From: Francisellaceae bacterium
Lineage (GTDB): Bacteria; Pseudomonadota; Gammaproteobacteria; Berkiellales; Berkiellaceae
DNA: 16,288 nucleotides
Reading direction: 5' to 3'
Assembly: GCA_023266415.1 (NCBI GenBank)
Contig: JAHFQG010000014.1
Location: forward strand, 1-16,288
Below the pieces are notes generated by a model. The model ran no database searches, was not told where the DNA came from, and saw nothing but the letters and a program-made list of their open reading frames with translations. The position numbers were made by a program, and so were the translations under genes. Shown here piece after piece: positions 1 to 8,992 of this stretch (position 1 is the stretch's first letter; each line of letters begins with the position of its first letter).

Positions 1-55
<55 letters not shown>

Positions 56-85
56 CCAGTCCTGCATTTTTTTTCAGCAGGGGCC

Positions 86-114
86 ATTCTAAAACGCGCC
101 CCCTCCCCTGTCAA
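86..114 (-). promoter_or_regulatory. Sigma70-type promoter for tRNA-Ala
   Basis: On the minus strand a perfect -35 box TTGACA (109-114) and a -10 box TAGAAT (86-91, five of six consensus bases) are separated by exactly 17 bases. The -35 box contains the gltX stop codon TGA, so the promoter overlaps the gene end. The spacer is very G-rich and the discriminator is GC-rich, as is common for stringently controlled stable-RNA promoters (the regulation is inferred). The transcript would start about 25 bases before the tRNA. Confidence 0.72.
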
Positions 115-1487
115 GCCTTTTTACGACTCTGATAGAGGGCCTCTTCCAATCGTTGAACGGTGCGAGCCTGGCCCAATAAAGCGGCCACGGCGGCCATAGG
201 GGGGGACACGGCCTGTCCGGTGAGCGCCAAACGCAATGGCTGGGCGATTTTTCCAAACCCTAGGCCCAAAGACTCGACCAATGTTTTGAGGGCATGGTGA
301 ATGGTAGGCTCATTCCAAGGTTCTAGGACTGCAAAAGCGTGTTTCAGCGCTTCTAAAATAGGGGCAGCGTCGGCTGGCATATCATATGCTGGCACGTCTT
401 CTAAAAAATAACGGGCGGATTGTGTTATTTCCAGCAGGGTATGGCAGCGTTCTTTGAGTAAATCAACTATTTTAGCCAGATATCCTACTTCTTGACGAGG
501 AAAAGCGGCTAAAAAAGGTTGCCAGTAGTCTACTACTGTTTGGGTAGGCAGGGTTTTGAGATAATGTTGATTAAGCCAATTGAGTTTATTAACATCAAAG
601 CAAGCGGGTGAGGTATTGATGTGTTCCAAATCGAAATGGTGGATCATATCCGTTTGAGAGAACAGCTCTTGGTCACCATGAGACCAGCCTAAGCGCACCA
701 AATAATTGAGCATGGCTTCTGGGAGGTAACCTGCGTCTCGGTAGTGCAGTACCCCAACGGCGCCATGGCGTTTAGACAGCCGCTTGCCATCTTGGCCCAG
801 CAGCATGGGAATATGGGCATAGACGGGCAAGGGGGCGCCCAGTGCGTTTAAAATGTGTATTTGGCGGGGGGTATTCGTGAGGTGATCGTCCCCGCGTATT
901 ACATGGGTGATGCGCATATCCCAATCATCGACCACAACTCCTAATTGATAGGTGGGGGAGCCGTCGCTACGGGCAATAATCAAGTCATCCATTTCTGTAT
1001 TTTGGAAGATAATGGTGCCTTTGACTTGATCGTCTAAAACAACCGTGCCGGTAAGGGGGGTTTTAAACCGTACCACAAAGGGCATATCTAGGGTGGCTGG
1101 GTATTGTTGGTTGCGGCAGCACCCGTCGTATTTGGGTTTTTCTTTTTGGGCGGTTTGTTGTACGCGCAGGGCTTCTAGGCGTTCTTTGGTACACACACAG
1201 CGGTAAGCATGTTCTGTGTCCAGGAGCTGCTGAATGACTTCTTGGTATCGAGGGAAGCGTTGGCTTTGAAAATAGGGGCCTTCATCCCAAGTGATGCCCA
1301 TCCAAGTGAGGCCGGCCATAATATTCTCAACGGAGTTTTCGGTGGAACGTTCAGCGTCGGTGTCTTCGATGCGTAAAATCATTTTTCCGTGGTGTCGTTG
1401 AGCGTACAGCCAAGAATAGAGGGCTGTACGAACGCTACCGATATGTAAATCGCCCGTTGGACTGGGGGGAAATCGGGTAATGACCAT
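111..1487 (-). CDS. gltX: Glutamyl-tRNA synthetase
   Basis: Class I aminoacyl-tRNA synthetase of 458 residues that charges tRNA(Glu) with glutamate in the cytosol; the length is normal for bacterial GltX. The N-terminus carries PPSPTGDLHIGS (residues 7-18), the HIGH-type ATP motif, followed by RIEDTD near residue 39. KRLSKRHG at 235-242 is the KMSKS-type loop. A zinc-binding segment as in the E. coli enzyme is present: CVC at 97-99 and YDGCC near 120-124. The C-terminal anticodon-binding region is helical. The ATG start lies 6 bases after the stop of the MFS gene and has no strong ribosome binding site, so it may be translated in coupling with it. Whether it is discriminating or also charges tRNA(Gln) cannot be read from the sequence. 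Confidence 0.97.
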   Translation of the reverse strand: MVITRFPPSPTGDLHIGSVRTALYSWLYAQRHHGKMILRIEDTDAERSTENSVENIMAGLTWMGITWDEGPYFQSQRFPRYQEVIQQLLDTEHAYRCVCTKERLEALRVQQTAQKEKPKYDGCCRNQQYPATLDMPFVVRFKTPLTGTVVLDDQVKGTIIFQNTEMDDLIIARSDGSPTYQLGVVVDDWDMRITHVIRGDDHLTNTPRQIHILNALGAPLPVYAHIPMLLGQDGKRLSKRHGAVGVLHYRDAGYLPEAMLNYLVRLGWSHGDQELFSQTDMIHHFDLEHINTSPACFDVNKLNWLNQHYLKTLPTQTVVDYWQPFLAAFPRQEVGYLAKIVDLLKERCHTLLEITQSARYFLEDVPAYDMPADAAPILEALKHAFAVLEPWNEPTIHHALKTLVESLGLGFGKIAQPLRLALTGQAVSPPMAAVAALLGQARTVQRLEEALYQSRKKA

Positions 1488-1493
1488 AGTAGA

Positions 1494-2792
1494 TTACGCT
1501 CGGACGGCAACGGGTTTACAGTGGGTTTCTTTGAGGAGAAAGACAAGACCGACGGCGATAAGCAGTCCTAAGGGTAACATGAGCAAGGCGGTTTGATAAG
1601 CTTCGGGGCTATATTGTCGTACGCCATTCAGCATAGCGCCATCCCAATTGAGGTCGAGGATACGGCCCACAGCGGGTTGGCATATCATGCCACCCAGCAT
1701 AATGAGAAAGTTGGTGGTCGCTACGGCTGTGCCGGCCAAGTGGGGGGCAGAAAGCTCTCGTCCGACGGCAAAACAAACGACTTCTGCGGCGGAGAACATG
1801 CCGAAGCAGAGGAGCATAAATAAGATGAGAGGGATTGGTAGGGTTTTGCCAAAAATCAGGACCATCATGATTATACTGGCGACAACGGCTCCGATTAATA
1901 AAGGCATGCGGCGGTTGTGTATTTTATCGGACACCAGCCCAACGATGGGGCCTCCGATGGCCCAGCCCAGAAATACCATAGAAACGGCCACAGCGGCTAC
2001 GGAAGGAGTGAGGCCGTGTGCGATTTGAAGATAATGAACGCCCCAAGCTTCGGCGAAGACTGAGGTGGGGAGGTATAATAAGCAACCGATGAAGCCGTTA
2101 ATCCACATTTGGCGATGGAGTGCGATGGCAGAGACCTGTTTCGCCAAGGTAGAGAACTCAATTTTGGCTTGACGTTGCAGTGCGGAGGCGGCCGCATTGG
2201 GGACATCTCGGATGATCAGCCAGATAATGGGGGTGAGTAAGAAGCCGACGATACCAGAGTAGATCACGGTTTCTTGCCAGCCCAACTCGCGGACCAAGCC
2301 AGTCATAATCATTTGGCCTGAGATGGCTCCGACCATACCGAGGGTGGTGGTCATACCACTTACAAAGGCGAAGCGATTGGGGGGAAGCCAGACACTGGCG
2401 AGTTTTAGGACGCCCACGAAGGCAAAAGCGGAGCCTAATCCGACCAAAAAGCGACCGCAAGCGGCCACCCAATAGAGTTCGGTGCCACCAAATAGAAATG
2501 TGCCGACGGAGCAGGCCAAGACAGCCAGGGTAAGGATAAAGCGAGGACCGTAGCGATCCATGAGGACGCCAACGGGGATTTGAGCGGGGACATAGGCATA
2601 ATAATAGAAGGCGATGAGGTGGCCGAGGCCGGTGGCTGAGATATGGAAGGTGTTCATGAGTTCGGGCAGCATGACGCTGGGGGCGACTCGGAGAAGGTAT
2701 TCGTAGCAGTAGAAGACGGCGCCCAATCCGCAGACAACCCAGGGTAGGATGCCAACCCATCTTTTTTGACCGCTAGCTAACTTGGTTGACAT
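1494..2792 (-). CDS. MFS transporter, possibly of the phagosomal-transporter (Pht) type
   Basis: Integral inner-membrane secondary carrier of 432 residues with about 12 hydrophobic segments in two halves. The motif GVLMDRYGPR in the loop between helices 2 and 3 is the MFS signature, and GLVSDKIHNRR is its weaker copy in the second half. The N-terminal stretch EYLLRVAPSVM followed by FYYYAYVPAQIPVG resembles the MFS group common in Legionella and Coxiella, some members of which carry amino acids or nucleosides across the phagosomal membrane; this likeness is from memory and the substrate is unknown. I chose the ATG at 2792 because AGAGGG lies 7 bases upstream. A TTG eight codons earlier (2816) is open but has no such site. 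It lies between the secretion genes and gltX on the same strand. Confidence 0.85.
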   Translation of the reverse strand: MSTKLASGQKRWVGILPWVVCGLGAVFYCYEYLLRVAPSVMLPELMNTFHISATGLGHLIAFYYYAYVPAQIPVGVLMDRYGPRFILTLAVLACSVGTFLFGGTELYWVAACGRFLVGLGSAFAFVGVLKLASVWLPPNRFAFVSGMTTTLGMVGAISGQMIMTGLVRELGWQETVIYSGIVGFLLTPIIWLIIRDVPNAAASALQRQAKIEFSTLAKQVSAIALHRQMWINGFIGCLLYLPTSVFAEAWGVHYLQIAHGLTPSVAAVAVSMVFLGWAIGGPIVGLVSDKIHNRRMPLLIGAVVASIIMMVLIFGKTLPIPLILFMLLCFGMFSAAEVVCFAVGRELSAPHLAGTAVATTNFLIMLGGMICQPAVGRILDLNWDGAMLNGVRQYSPEAYQTALLMLPLGLLIAVGLVFLLKETHCKPVAVRA

Positions 2793-2831
2793 AGAGTTTC
2801 CCTCTAATGATTTCAAGACTCAATGGGCATC

Positions 2832-2860
2832 ACTGTACGGTATTGGATCCCATAATTCAA
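2832..2860 (-). promoter_or_regulatory. Possible promoter of the MFS-gltX pair
   Basis: In the 72-base gap after the tolC-like gene the minus strand has TTGAAT (2855-2860) and TACAGT (2832-2837) with 17 bases between them. Each hexamer matches consensus at four of six positions, so this is suggestive only. No terminator-like hairpin is seen in the same gap, so read-through from the secretion genes is also likely. Confidence 0.3.
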
Positions 2861-2864
2861 GAAT

Positions 2865-4211
2865 TTAAAAGAAAGAACGGACGACTGCTCCCAAAATACC
2901 GGGATCACGATATTGGGCCTCTGGGGGTACTTCAAGCTGTAGAGCGGGTAATAGGGAGCCCATACTACCCAGCAGCTGATATTGTCCTTTTAATTTTTTA
3001 AATTCGGTGGAAGCCAAGTCTGTTCTAGCTCGGAAGAGTTCGTCTTCGGCGCCTAATAAGTCAACCAAGGTACGTTGTCCGATGGCAAATTGTTTTTGGT
3101 AGGCGTCTTTGGTTTTGATCATGGCTTCGACTTCATCGGCATAATATTTGGCTTGTTGGCTGGCAGTGATGGCCAAATTCCAGCTGACGCGCACTTGTGC
3201 TTCGATTTTTTTCATGGTTAGGGTACGAGATTCTTTAGCGCTCTGCCATTGTTCAGATAGTTGAATGACTTTTGATTTATCGGAACCCCCGTTGAAGGGG
3301 GTATAATTGACGGAAACAACAGCGGCATCGGATTGAGTTTGGCCTACGACGCCACCGAGATTATTATCACGTCTTTTCACCAATTGTAGGCTAACAGAAG
3401 GGAGAAAAGCGCCAAAGGAAGCACGATAAGCGGCGGAAGCGGAAGAAGTGCTCATCATGGCGGAGCGTATGCTGGGGTGTTCAGAGAGGGCGACTGACAC
3501 GGCACTTTCTTCTGTTTTGGGTAATTTGTTTTCATCCACGAGGGGTATTTGCAAATTTTGGGGTGTTATACCAATCACCCGTTGGTAATATGTTTTAGCG
3601 TCTTGCAGGTTGGCTTTTTGGGATAAATAATTGCTCCGAGCCAACGCAAATCGACCTTCAGCCTGATCTAAGTCAGCATAGCGTCCGATGCCACTTTGGG
3701 CGCGTCTTTCTATTTTAGAGAGTAGTTCTTGGTGTTCTTTGAGGTTATCTTCGGCCAATGCAACCAATTTTTGTTTTTCCAAGACATCTAAGTAGACGGT
3801 AATGGCATTGAGGGCGGAGCCTTCGAGAGAATTTTGGACGCCATAGGCAGAGGATTGAGCTTTATATAAGCTTTGTTGCACGCTATTATAGGTGCTGAAG
3901 CCATTGAAGAGGGATTGCGCGGCGGTCAATCCTAAGCTGGTTTTCTTAAGAGATACGGGGGCTGCTGTAAGGGCACGGGTACTGCTGTTACTGCTTTTTT
4001 CGTTACCATAATCGACTGCAATGGAGAAAGAGGGTAAATAGCCGCTGTAAGCTTGGAACACTTCTTGTTCGACGGCTTGTTTGTTGTGGATGGTGGCAGC
4101 CAAGTCCGGTTCGGTGGCCAGAGAGTATTTCACAGCTTCTTTCAATGTTTGGGCGTTTAGTGGGCATACGAATATCAATCCCAGTAAAGCAATACTGCTG
4201 TATTTTTTCAT
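2865..4211 (-). CDS. TolC-family outer-membrane channel of a type I secretion system
   Basis: A 448-residue outer-membrane efflux protein. It starts with a signal peptide (MKKYSSIALLGLIFVCPLNA, cleavage expected about residue 20). Two long, alanine- and glutamine-rich coiled-coil regions follow, with the internal duplication usual in the OEP/TolC family. Examples are AYSGYLPSFSIAVDYG in the first repeat and ASFGAFLPSVSLQLVKR in the second. Three such subunits form a barrel in the outer membrane and a tunnel through the periplasm that docks onto the HlyD adaptor. The ATG is preceded by GGAGA at 6 bases. It lies 16 bases after the adaptor gene, the normal order for an ABC-HlyD-TolC secretion operon, so a role in protein secretion rather than drug efflux is favoured. 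Confidence 0.93.
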   Translation of the reverse strand: MKKYSSIALLGLIFVCPLNAQTLKEAVKYSLATEPDLAATIHNKQAVEQEVFQAYSGYLPSFSIAVDYGNEKSSNSSTRALTAAPVSLKKTSLGLTAAQSLFNGFSTYNSVQQSLYKAQSSAYGVQNSLEGSALNAITVYLDVLEKQKLVALAEDNLKEHQELLSKIERRAQSGIGRYADLDQAEGRFALARSNYLSQKANLQDAKTYYQRVIGITPQNLQIPLVDENKLPKTEESAVSVALSEHPSIRSAMMSTSSASAAYRASFGAFLPSVSLQLVKRRDNNLGGVVGQTQSDAAVVSVNYTPFNGGSDKSKVIQLSEQWQSAKESRTLTMKKIEAQVRVSWNLAITASQQAKYYADEVEAMIKTKDAYQKQFAIGQRTLVDLLGAEDELFRARTDLASTEFKKLKGQYQLLGSMGSLLPALQLEVPPEAQYRDPGILGAVVRSFF

Positions 4212-4227
4212 ATTATTTCTCCAAGGC

Positions 4228-5550
4228 TTATCGTTCTGTTAAGGCTTCTTGCCGGGCTTTGATAATAGGTTTCAGCAAATATGACAAGACTGTTTTTTGT
4301 CCTGTGATGATATCAACTTCAGCGGCCATACCAGGTTTGATGGGTAATTTTTTGCCATTATGTTCTAGATAACTTTTATCGGTGATGGCTCTGATTTCGT
4401 AGAAACTTTCTCCTTTTTCGTTTTTTATGGTATCGGCGCTGATGCGATCGAGTGTGCCTTTCAATCCTCCATAAATCGAGAAATCGTAGGCAGTAATTTT
4501 GACCAAAACGGGGAGACCGGGTCGTAGCATAGCGACATCGGCGGGTCGGACGTTGGCCGAAATGAAGAGTTTGTCGTCTAGGGGGACGACTTCGATTAAG
4601 TCTGCACCCGGTTTAATGACACCGCCTATTGTATGAATGAGGAGACGGTTCACGGTGCCTTTGACGGGGGAACGGATAAGGGTGTTGTGGAGTTTAGCTT
4701 CTAGGGCGGCAGAGCCTTCTGAGAGTTGTTTCAGTTGGGTCATGGATTGATTGAGTTCATCCACGGCTTGGCTTTTAAATTTCAGTTCGCTTTCTTGAAT
4801 CCGTTTATTAGCCCCTGAAATATCGGATTGAAGTCGTGGGATAGAGAGTTTAACGGAGTCGAAAGCAGATTTGGCATCGTTGGCGGCTTTTTCCAGTTTT
4901 AAGATATCCACTTCGGACACCACGCCTTGTGCCAGAAGGGGTTTGTTGAGGTTAAGTTCTTTGAGGGAGAGATCATAATTTTTTTGCAATTCCTCAAACT
5001 TACCTTGTGCTTCGGCCAACTGTTGTTGTTTTGAAATATGGTCTTCTTTTAAAATATTAATTTGGACTTGGAGCTCTTTTTTTCGAGCATTGTACAGATC
5101 TGTCTCTGAGCTGACCAGCTGTGGTGAATTTTTCACGAGGGAATCTGGGAATAGGAGGGGCGTTCCTTGAGATTCGGCCATGAGGCGAGAAATTTTGGCT
5201 TTTATGGAACTGATTTTGGTTTGAGCTTCGTTGACGGAAGAAGCGGCCTGGGTGTCGTCAACCACCATCATGACTTGTCCTTTTTCGACCGAGTCTCCTT
5301 CCTGGACGGAAATTTCTTTCACGATACCGCCATCCAGGCTTTGGATGATTTGAATACTGCCGGAGGGCACCACGCGGCCCATGGCACGAGTTTCTTCATT
5401 AAGGGTAGAAAAAGAGGCCCAAATAATGGCAATCAGTAAAAAAGTGGTACATACCACCAATATAAAGTGTCCGGCGAAGGGCACCATGGCGAAAGCAGTT
5501 TCCATGCTATCGCGGGTAAATTCTATGTCTGTCTTTTTTTGGTCATCCAT
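4228..5550 (-). CDS. HlyD-family periplasmic adaptor of a type I secretion system
   Basis: Membrane fusion protein of 440 residues that bridges the ABC exporter and the TolC channel. A short cytoplasmic tail is followed by one membrane helix (about residues 27-48). Next comes a lipoyl/barrel-sandwich half (IIQSLDGGIVKEISVQEGD, about 68-86), a long coiled-coil hairpin (roughly 100-280), the second lipoyl half (NTLIRSPVKGTVNRLLIHT) and a C-terminal beta-barrel (GGVIKPGADLIEVVPLDD onward). The architecture and length match the HlyD/LapC/LssD group. Its ATG lies one base after the stop of the ABC gene, with AGGTG 10 bases upstream, so the two are tightly coupled. The fit to the family is strong; the transported protein is not known. 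Confidence 0.95.
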   Translation of the reverse strand: MDDQKKTDIEFTRDSMETAFAMVPFAGHFILVVCTTFLLIAIIWASFSTLNEETRAMGRVVPSGSIQIIQSLDGGIVKEISVQEGDSVEKGQVMMVVDDTQAASSVNEAQTKISSIKAKISRLMAESQGTPLLFPDSLVKNSPQLVSSETDLYNARKKELQVQINILKEDHISKQQQLAEAQGKFEELQKNYDLSLKELNLNKPLLAQGVVSEVDILKLEKAANDAKSAFDSVKLSIPRLQSDISGANKRIQESELKFKSQAVDELNQSMTQLKQLSEGSAALEAKLHNTLIRSPVKGTVNRLLIHTIGGVIKPGADLIEVVPLDDKLFISANVRPADVAMLRPGLPVLVKITAYDFSIYGGLKGTLDRISADTIKNEKGESFYEIRAITDKSYLEHNGKKLPIKPGMAAEVDIITGQKTVLSYLLKPIIKARQEALTER

Positions 5551-5551
5551 A

Positions 5552-7750
5552 TTACTTATTCACCTGTACGAGTGTAGCACCTTTGGCAGTTTGGCCTTTA
5601 ACGGCCATCATATTTTGCAAAACTTGATCACGCGGACCATCTGCCACTAATTTTCCGTTGTCTATGACCAGCAAGCGATCGACCAAGGATAGCATGGCGC
5701 CTTTGTGGGTAATCAAGATAAATGTTTTATTTTTAATCAGGGTAGCAATACGTGTTTTGAACATTTCTTCGGTTTTATTGTCCATCATATTGGTGGGTTC
5801 ATCGAACAATAGAATGGGGGGATTTTTCAGAACAGCGCGGGCCGCGGCGACTACTTGTCGTTGGCCGCCGGACAACTGGGCGCCCCATTCTCCAACGGGC
5901 ATATCGAATCCTTTGGGGTGATGAGTGACAAAATCCATGACGCCGGATACGGTGGCGGCTGTCAAGATGACATCATCGCTGACATAGGGGGCTCCAAACA
6001 CGATATTTTCTTTGACGGATCCGAAAAACAAGAAAATATCTTGAGGGATATAGCCGATATTACGCCGAACGGTGCTCACATCCAGCTGTTTCAAGTCGAG
6101 GTTGTCGTATAAAACACTGCCTTCCGTGGGTTCATAGAACCCCATCATGAGTTTTTCGAGGGTGGTTTTACCGGAGCCGATACGGCCGATGATACCCACT
6201 TTTTCACCTGGATTGATGGTAAAATTGAGGCTATCTAGCACTTTATTGGTTTGATTTTTATATTTAAAAGACACATTTTTGAATTCGATTCGGCCTTCCA
6301 ACGTAGATCTATGGAGGGGTTTTTGGGTTTCTGGGTGTTCGGTGGGGATTTTCATCATGTTATCTATCGATACAAAAGAGCTCATAGATTGTTTATAGCG
6401 GGTAAGCAAGCTGGCCACTTGGGATAAGGGCGTGAGGGCACGACTTCCCAGCATGGTACAAGCCACCAGAGCACCGGTGGTCATCTTGCCATCGGCGATT
6501 TGGTATACGCCCACCACCAAAATAAAAACACCCACGATTTGTTGAGCAAACATACTAAAGTTCATGGCCAATTGTTGTAATATTTTTACTTTAGAGCCGA
6601 TCATAGATGAGTGACCGCCCAAGTATTCCCATTTTCGTTGCAATACGCCTTCTGCGGTTGCACTTTTAATGGCTTCTGGGCCGGACAGGCATTCATAGAG
6701 CAGTGCTTGTTTTTGGGAGGTGAATTTTTGGGATTCTTTCACATGCACGTCTAGCATGTTTTGAATGATTAAGCTTGAAAAAAAGACAATGGGGATGGCG
6801 ATGAGGGGTACCAAGCCGACGGGGCCCCCTAAGCTAAACACGATGATGAGGAAAAAGACCAAAAAGGGTAAATCGACGGCGGTAGCGATGGTACTGGAGG
6901 AGAAAAACTCTCGAAATCCTTCGAATTGTTGGAAGGTATTGGCAAAAGAGCCGACTGAGTCTGGTCTGGCGTCCATTCGGATGGCTAACATATGTTCAAA
7001 AATTTTGGCAGACAATATTAAATCCGTTTTCTTACCTGCGACATCGATAAAGTAAGTTCGAACGTTTTTTAGAATAAAATCAAAGATATAAACAATCAAA
7101 ACGCCAATGGTGAGAGCCCAGAGGGTTTGGATGGCGTTATTTGGGACAACGCGATCATACACATTCATACTGAAGAGGGAGCTGATGATGGAAAATAGGT
7201 TAATAAAGAGGGAGGCGACAATGACTTCGGCATAGATAGGCCAAGTTTGGGTGACGATCCCCCAAAACCAGTGTTTAGAGGTATCGAGATGGGATTCTTT
7301 GGCGCGTTCATCGAAGCGGTAGGTAGGGCGGGCAAAAATGGCAAATCCGGCATATAACTCTTCCAAATCTTTGAGTTTGATTTCTCGGGTACCATCTAGG
7401 GATTCAGGCTGAATGATTTTGGCTGTGTTTTTAGGTCCATGTTCTAATAAAACACAAGCTTGTTTGTCTTTTAAGAGCAAAACTACGGGTAACATCAACG
7501 AGGAAATTTCTTTGATAGGCCGTTTGATGACTTGGGCGGACATACTGGCACGTTCAGCCGCTCTGGGGAATAGTTCGGGGGTCAGTTTATTGTTTTCGAG
7601 GGGAAGTCCTGCCACGAGTGTATCGGGTGAATAAGGGTTATTTTCTAATCGGGTGAGGAATATTAGGCAGCTTAGGAGTGGATCATCCCTATCAGAGGCA
7701 ATGCCATTGGTTTTCCATTCTTCGGCCGCAGGTTTTGTTTCATTTTCCAT
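5552..7750 (-). CDS. Type I secretion ABC permease/ATPase, LapB/LssB-like, with inactive C39-like domain
   Basis: Inner-membrane exporter of 732 residues that powers type I secretion. Domains in order: an N-terminal C39-peptidase-like domain (about 20-145), a transmembrane domain with about six helices (about 165-440), and a nucleotide-binding domain (about 485-720). The last has Walker A GRIGSGKTT (about 522-530), Q-loop YIPQD, signature LSGGQRQ (about 626), Walker B ILLFDEPT (about 646) and an H-loop ITHKG. The peptidase domain begins DDPLLSCLIFLTRLE, with no Cys at the catalytic position. It should therefore bind substrate rather than cut a leader, as in LapB-type exporters of giant RTX adhesins. 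The start is uncertain: ATG 7750 is used, but TTG 7762 is also in frame and neither has a clear Shine-Dalgarno sequence. Confidence 0.94.
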   Translation of the reverse strand: MENETKPAAEEWKTNGIASDRDDPLLSCLIFLTRLENNPYSPDTLVAGLPLENNKLTPELFPRAAERASMSAQVIKRPIKEISSLMLPVVLLLKDKQACVLLEHGPKNTAKIIQPESLDGTREIKLKDLEELYAGFAIFARPTYRFDERAKESHLDTSKHWFWGIVTQTWPIYAEVIVASLFINLFSIISSLFSMNVYDRVVPNNAIQTLWALTIGVLIVYIFDFILKNVRTYFIDVAGKKTDLILSAKIFEHMLAIRMDARPDSVGSFANTFQQFEGFREFFSSSTIATAVDLPFLVFFLIIVFSLGGPVGLVPLIAIPIVFFSSLIIQNMLDVHVKESQKFTSQKQALLYECLSGPEAIKSATAEGVLQRKWEYLGGHSSMIGSKVKILQQLAMNFSMFAQQIVGVFILVVGVYQIADGKMTTGALVACTMLGSRALTPLSQVASLLTRYKQSMSSFVSIDNMMKIPTEHPETQKPLHRSTLEGRIEFKNVSFKYKNQTNKVLDSLNFTINPGEKVGIIGRIGSGKTTLEKLMMGFYEPTEGSVLYDNLDLKQLDVSTVRRNIGYIPQDIFLFFGSVKENIVFGAPYVSDDVILTAATVSGVMDFVTHHPKGFDMPVGEWGAQLSGGQRQVVAAARAVLKNPPILLFDEPTNMMDNKTEEMFKTRIATLIKNKTFILITHKGAMLSLVDRLLVIDNGKLVADGPRDQVLQNMMAVKGQTAKGATLVQVNK

Positions 7751-7767
7751 GGTGCAACGCAATATAA

Positions 7768-7797
7768 ACTATATCTCTTCTCAGTATAGCTTGTTAA
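7768..7797 (-). promoter_or_regulatory. Probable promoter of the type I secretion operon
   Basis: The 65-base gap between the regulator and the ABC gene holds TTAACA (7792-7797) and TATAGT (7768-7773) on the minus strand, 18 bases apart. Each matches the sigma70 consensus at five of six positions. A start about 7 bases past the -10 box would give a short leader before ATG 7750 and would leave TTG 7762 at or near the transcript end, which favours the ATG. TATACT at about 7783-7788 is an alternative -10 box without a good -35. Confidence 0.5.
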
Positions 7798-7815
7798 GAT
7801 TAGGTGTGCCTGCCT

Positions 7816-8991
7816 TTACAGTCTTTCGAGCCGTACGATGCTGATATCATCTGGGAGGGGGGTGTGTTTTTTGACTTCTAGGGCTTCTATGAGCGCTTCG
7901 AGGGAAGTGTTGCGGTGTTGTACCAAATCTTTAAGGTGCACTTCTTTGTCTTTGAGTTCTTTATCACCCAAAATTTCGAGCACTCCATCGGAAAACATGA
8001 TCCATTGAGCTTTTGGGGGAATAGCGACCTCAAATTCATCGAAGTGAGCGGTGGGCATGATACCGACGGGAAAGCCCTTCCCTTCCAGAAACCGAATTTC
8101 GTTTTGGTTGTAGAACAAGGGGTTAGGATAATGACCGCCGATGCTGTAGCGCACAACATGGGTTTTGAGATTGAGTACGACGTAAACGATGGTGAGGTAT
8201 TTTCCCAATTTAGCGCTGTGGATTTCCTTTGTTAGTTCACTAAGTATTTTTTGAGGCATCAAAACCGTGGGCTCTTTGTTAACCAAATAAGCGCCTAACA
8301 TTTGGTGTACGAGGCTTTTAAGCAACACAGTGACGAAAGCGGAAGAAGCGCCGTGTCCGGAGACATCGGCGATGTAAAATACCAAGTGTTCGTCACCTAC
8401 CTGAAAATAATCGACAAAATCACCACTTAAGTAGAGAGAAGGTTCGATGTTAAAAGAGAGGCGGTACTCCCCTATTTCAGCTTGAGGGGGAGGAGAGAGT
8501 TGAGCCTGAACACGTCGGCCAGCGGTTAAGTCTTCTTCTAAGATACCCAACGTTTTTTTTAACTCGGCGTTGGTGCGTTCTATTTCAGCACGGTAGCGTT
8601 TGTTGTCTTCTAGGAGGCGGGAGCGTTCGAGGGCGCGGCAAACGGCGTGTTCTAGCACAGCCATATCAGGAATGGGTTTTAGGAGGTAATCCCAGGCCCC
8701 CAGACGTAAAGCCTGAATGACGTCTTGCATCACCCCCTGACCAGACAAGACTAGAATGGGGGTATCGGGGAATTCTTGCCGAATGGTTTCTAAAACCGCC
8801 AGTCCAGAGCCGTTAGGCATTTGTAGGTCGGTGATAACGCAATCGGGTTTTTGGGTACGAAAAAGGCTGATGCCTTCTTGGCCATTTTGGGCTTCCAGCA
8901 CTTCGAACCCGCTGTCTTCCAAATAAGTATGGATGCTGGTTCGAAGTTCAGGTTCATCATCGATAATGAGAATGCGATCGGTTTTTGACAT
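7816..8991 (-). CDS. Response regulator fused to a PP2C/SpoIIE-type serine phosphatase
   Basis: Cytosolic signalling protein of 391 residues. The receiver domain (about 5-120) has the acidic pair D11-D12, phospho-acceptor D55 in ITDLQMP, S83 and K105 (LLKP). A helical linker (about 120-165) leads to a SpoIIE-like PP2M phosphatase (about 170-391) with SGDFVDYF (metal-binding D191 and D194), IADVSGHG (D209), FSDGVLE and PDDIS. All expected metal-binding acids are visible, so it should be active. In related proteins (RssB/HsbR type) phosphorylation of the receiver controls dephosphorylation of an anti-sigma-factor antagonist with a STAS domain. No such partner and no sensor kinase is in the window. 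The ATG lies one base after the mlaA stop, so the two are co-translated, and the secretion operon follows directly. Confidence 0.93.
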   Translation of the reverse strand: MSKTDRILIIDDEPELRTSIHTYLEDSGFEVLEAQNGQEGISLFRTQKPDCVITDLQMPNGSGLAVLETIRQEFPDTPILVLSGQGVMQDVIQALRLGAWDYLLKPIPDMAVLEHAVCRALERSRLLEDNKRYRAEIERTNAELKKTLGILEEDLTAGRRVQAQLSPPPQAEIGEYRLSFNIEPSLYLSGDFVDYFQVGDEHLVFYIADVSGHGASSAFVTVLLKSLVHQMLGAYLVNKEPTVLMPQKILSELTKEIHSAKLGKYLTIVYVVLNLKTHVVRYSIGGHYPNPLFYNQNEIRFLEGKGFPVGIMPTAHFDEFEVAIPPKAQWIMFSDGVLEILGDKELKDKEVHLKDLVQHRNTSLEALIEALEVKKHTPLPDDISIVRLERL

Positions 8992-8992
8992 A

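Noticed and set aside
62..82. CCTGC / GCAGG hairpin before the tRNA as a gltX terminator
   Set aside because: The A/T run lies in the loop and not after the stem, and it sits downstream of the tRNA promoter, so it is more likely just leader sequence.
1593..2028. Plus-strand frames opposite the MFS gene
   Set aside because: They lie wholly antisense to a conserved coding gene and have no ribosome binding site or recognisable domain.
2158..2760. Arginine- and leucine-rich 200-codon frame within the MFS gene
   Set aside because: It is an out-of-frame shadow of the MFS gene with a low-complexity composition and no family features.
2793..2816. TTG start for the MFS gene
   Set aside because: AGAGGG lies 7 bases before ATG 2792, inside the extension, and no site precedes the TTG.
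7600..7750. Active C39 leader peptidase in the ABC exporter
   Set aside because: No Cys sits at the catalytic position; the nearby Cys in SCLIF aligns with a non-catalytic place in the family motif.
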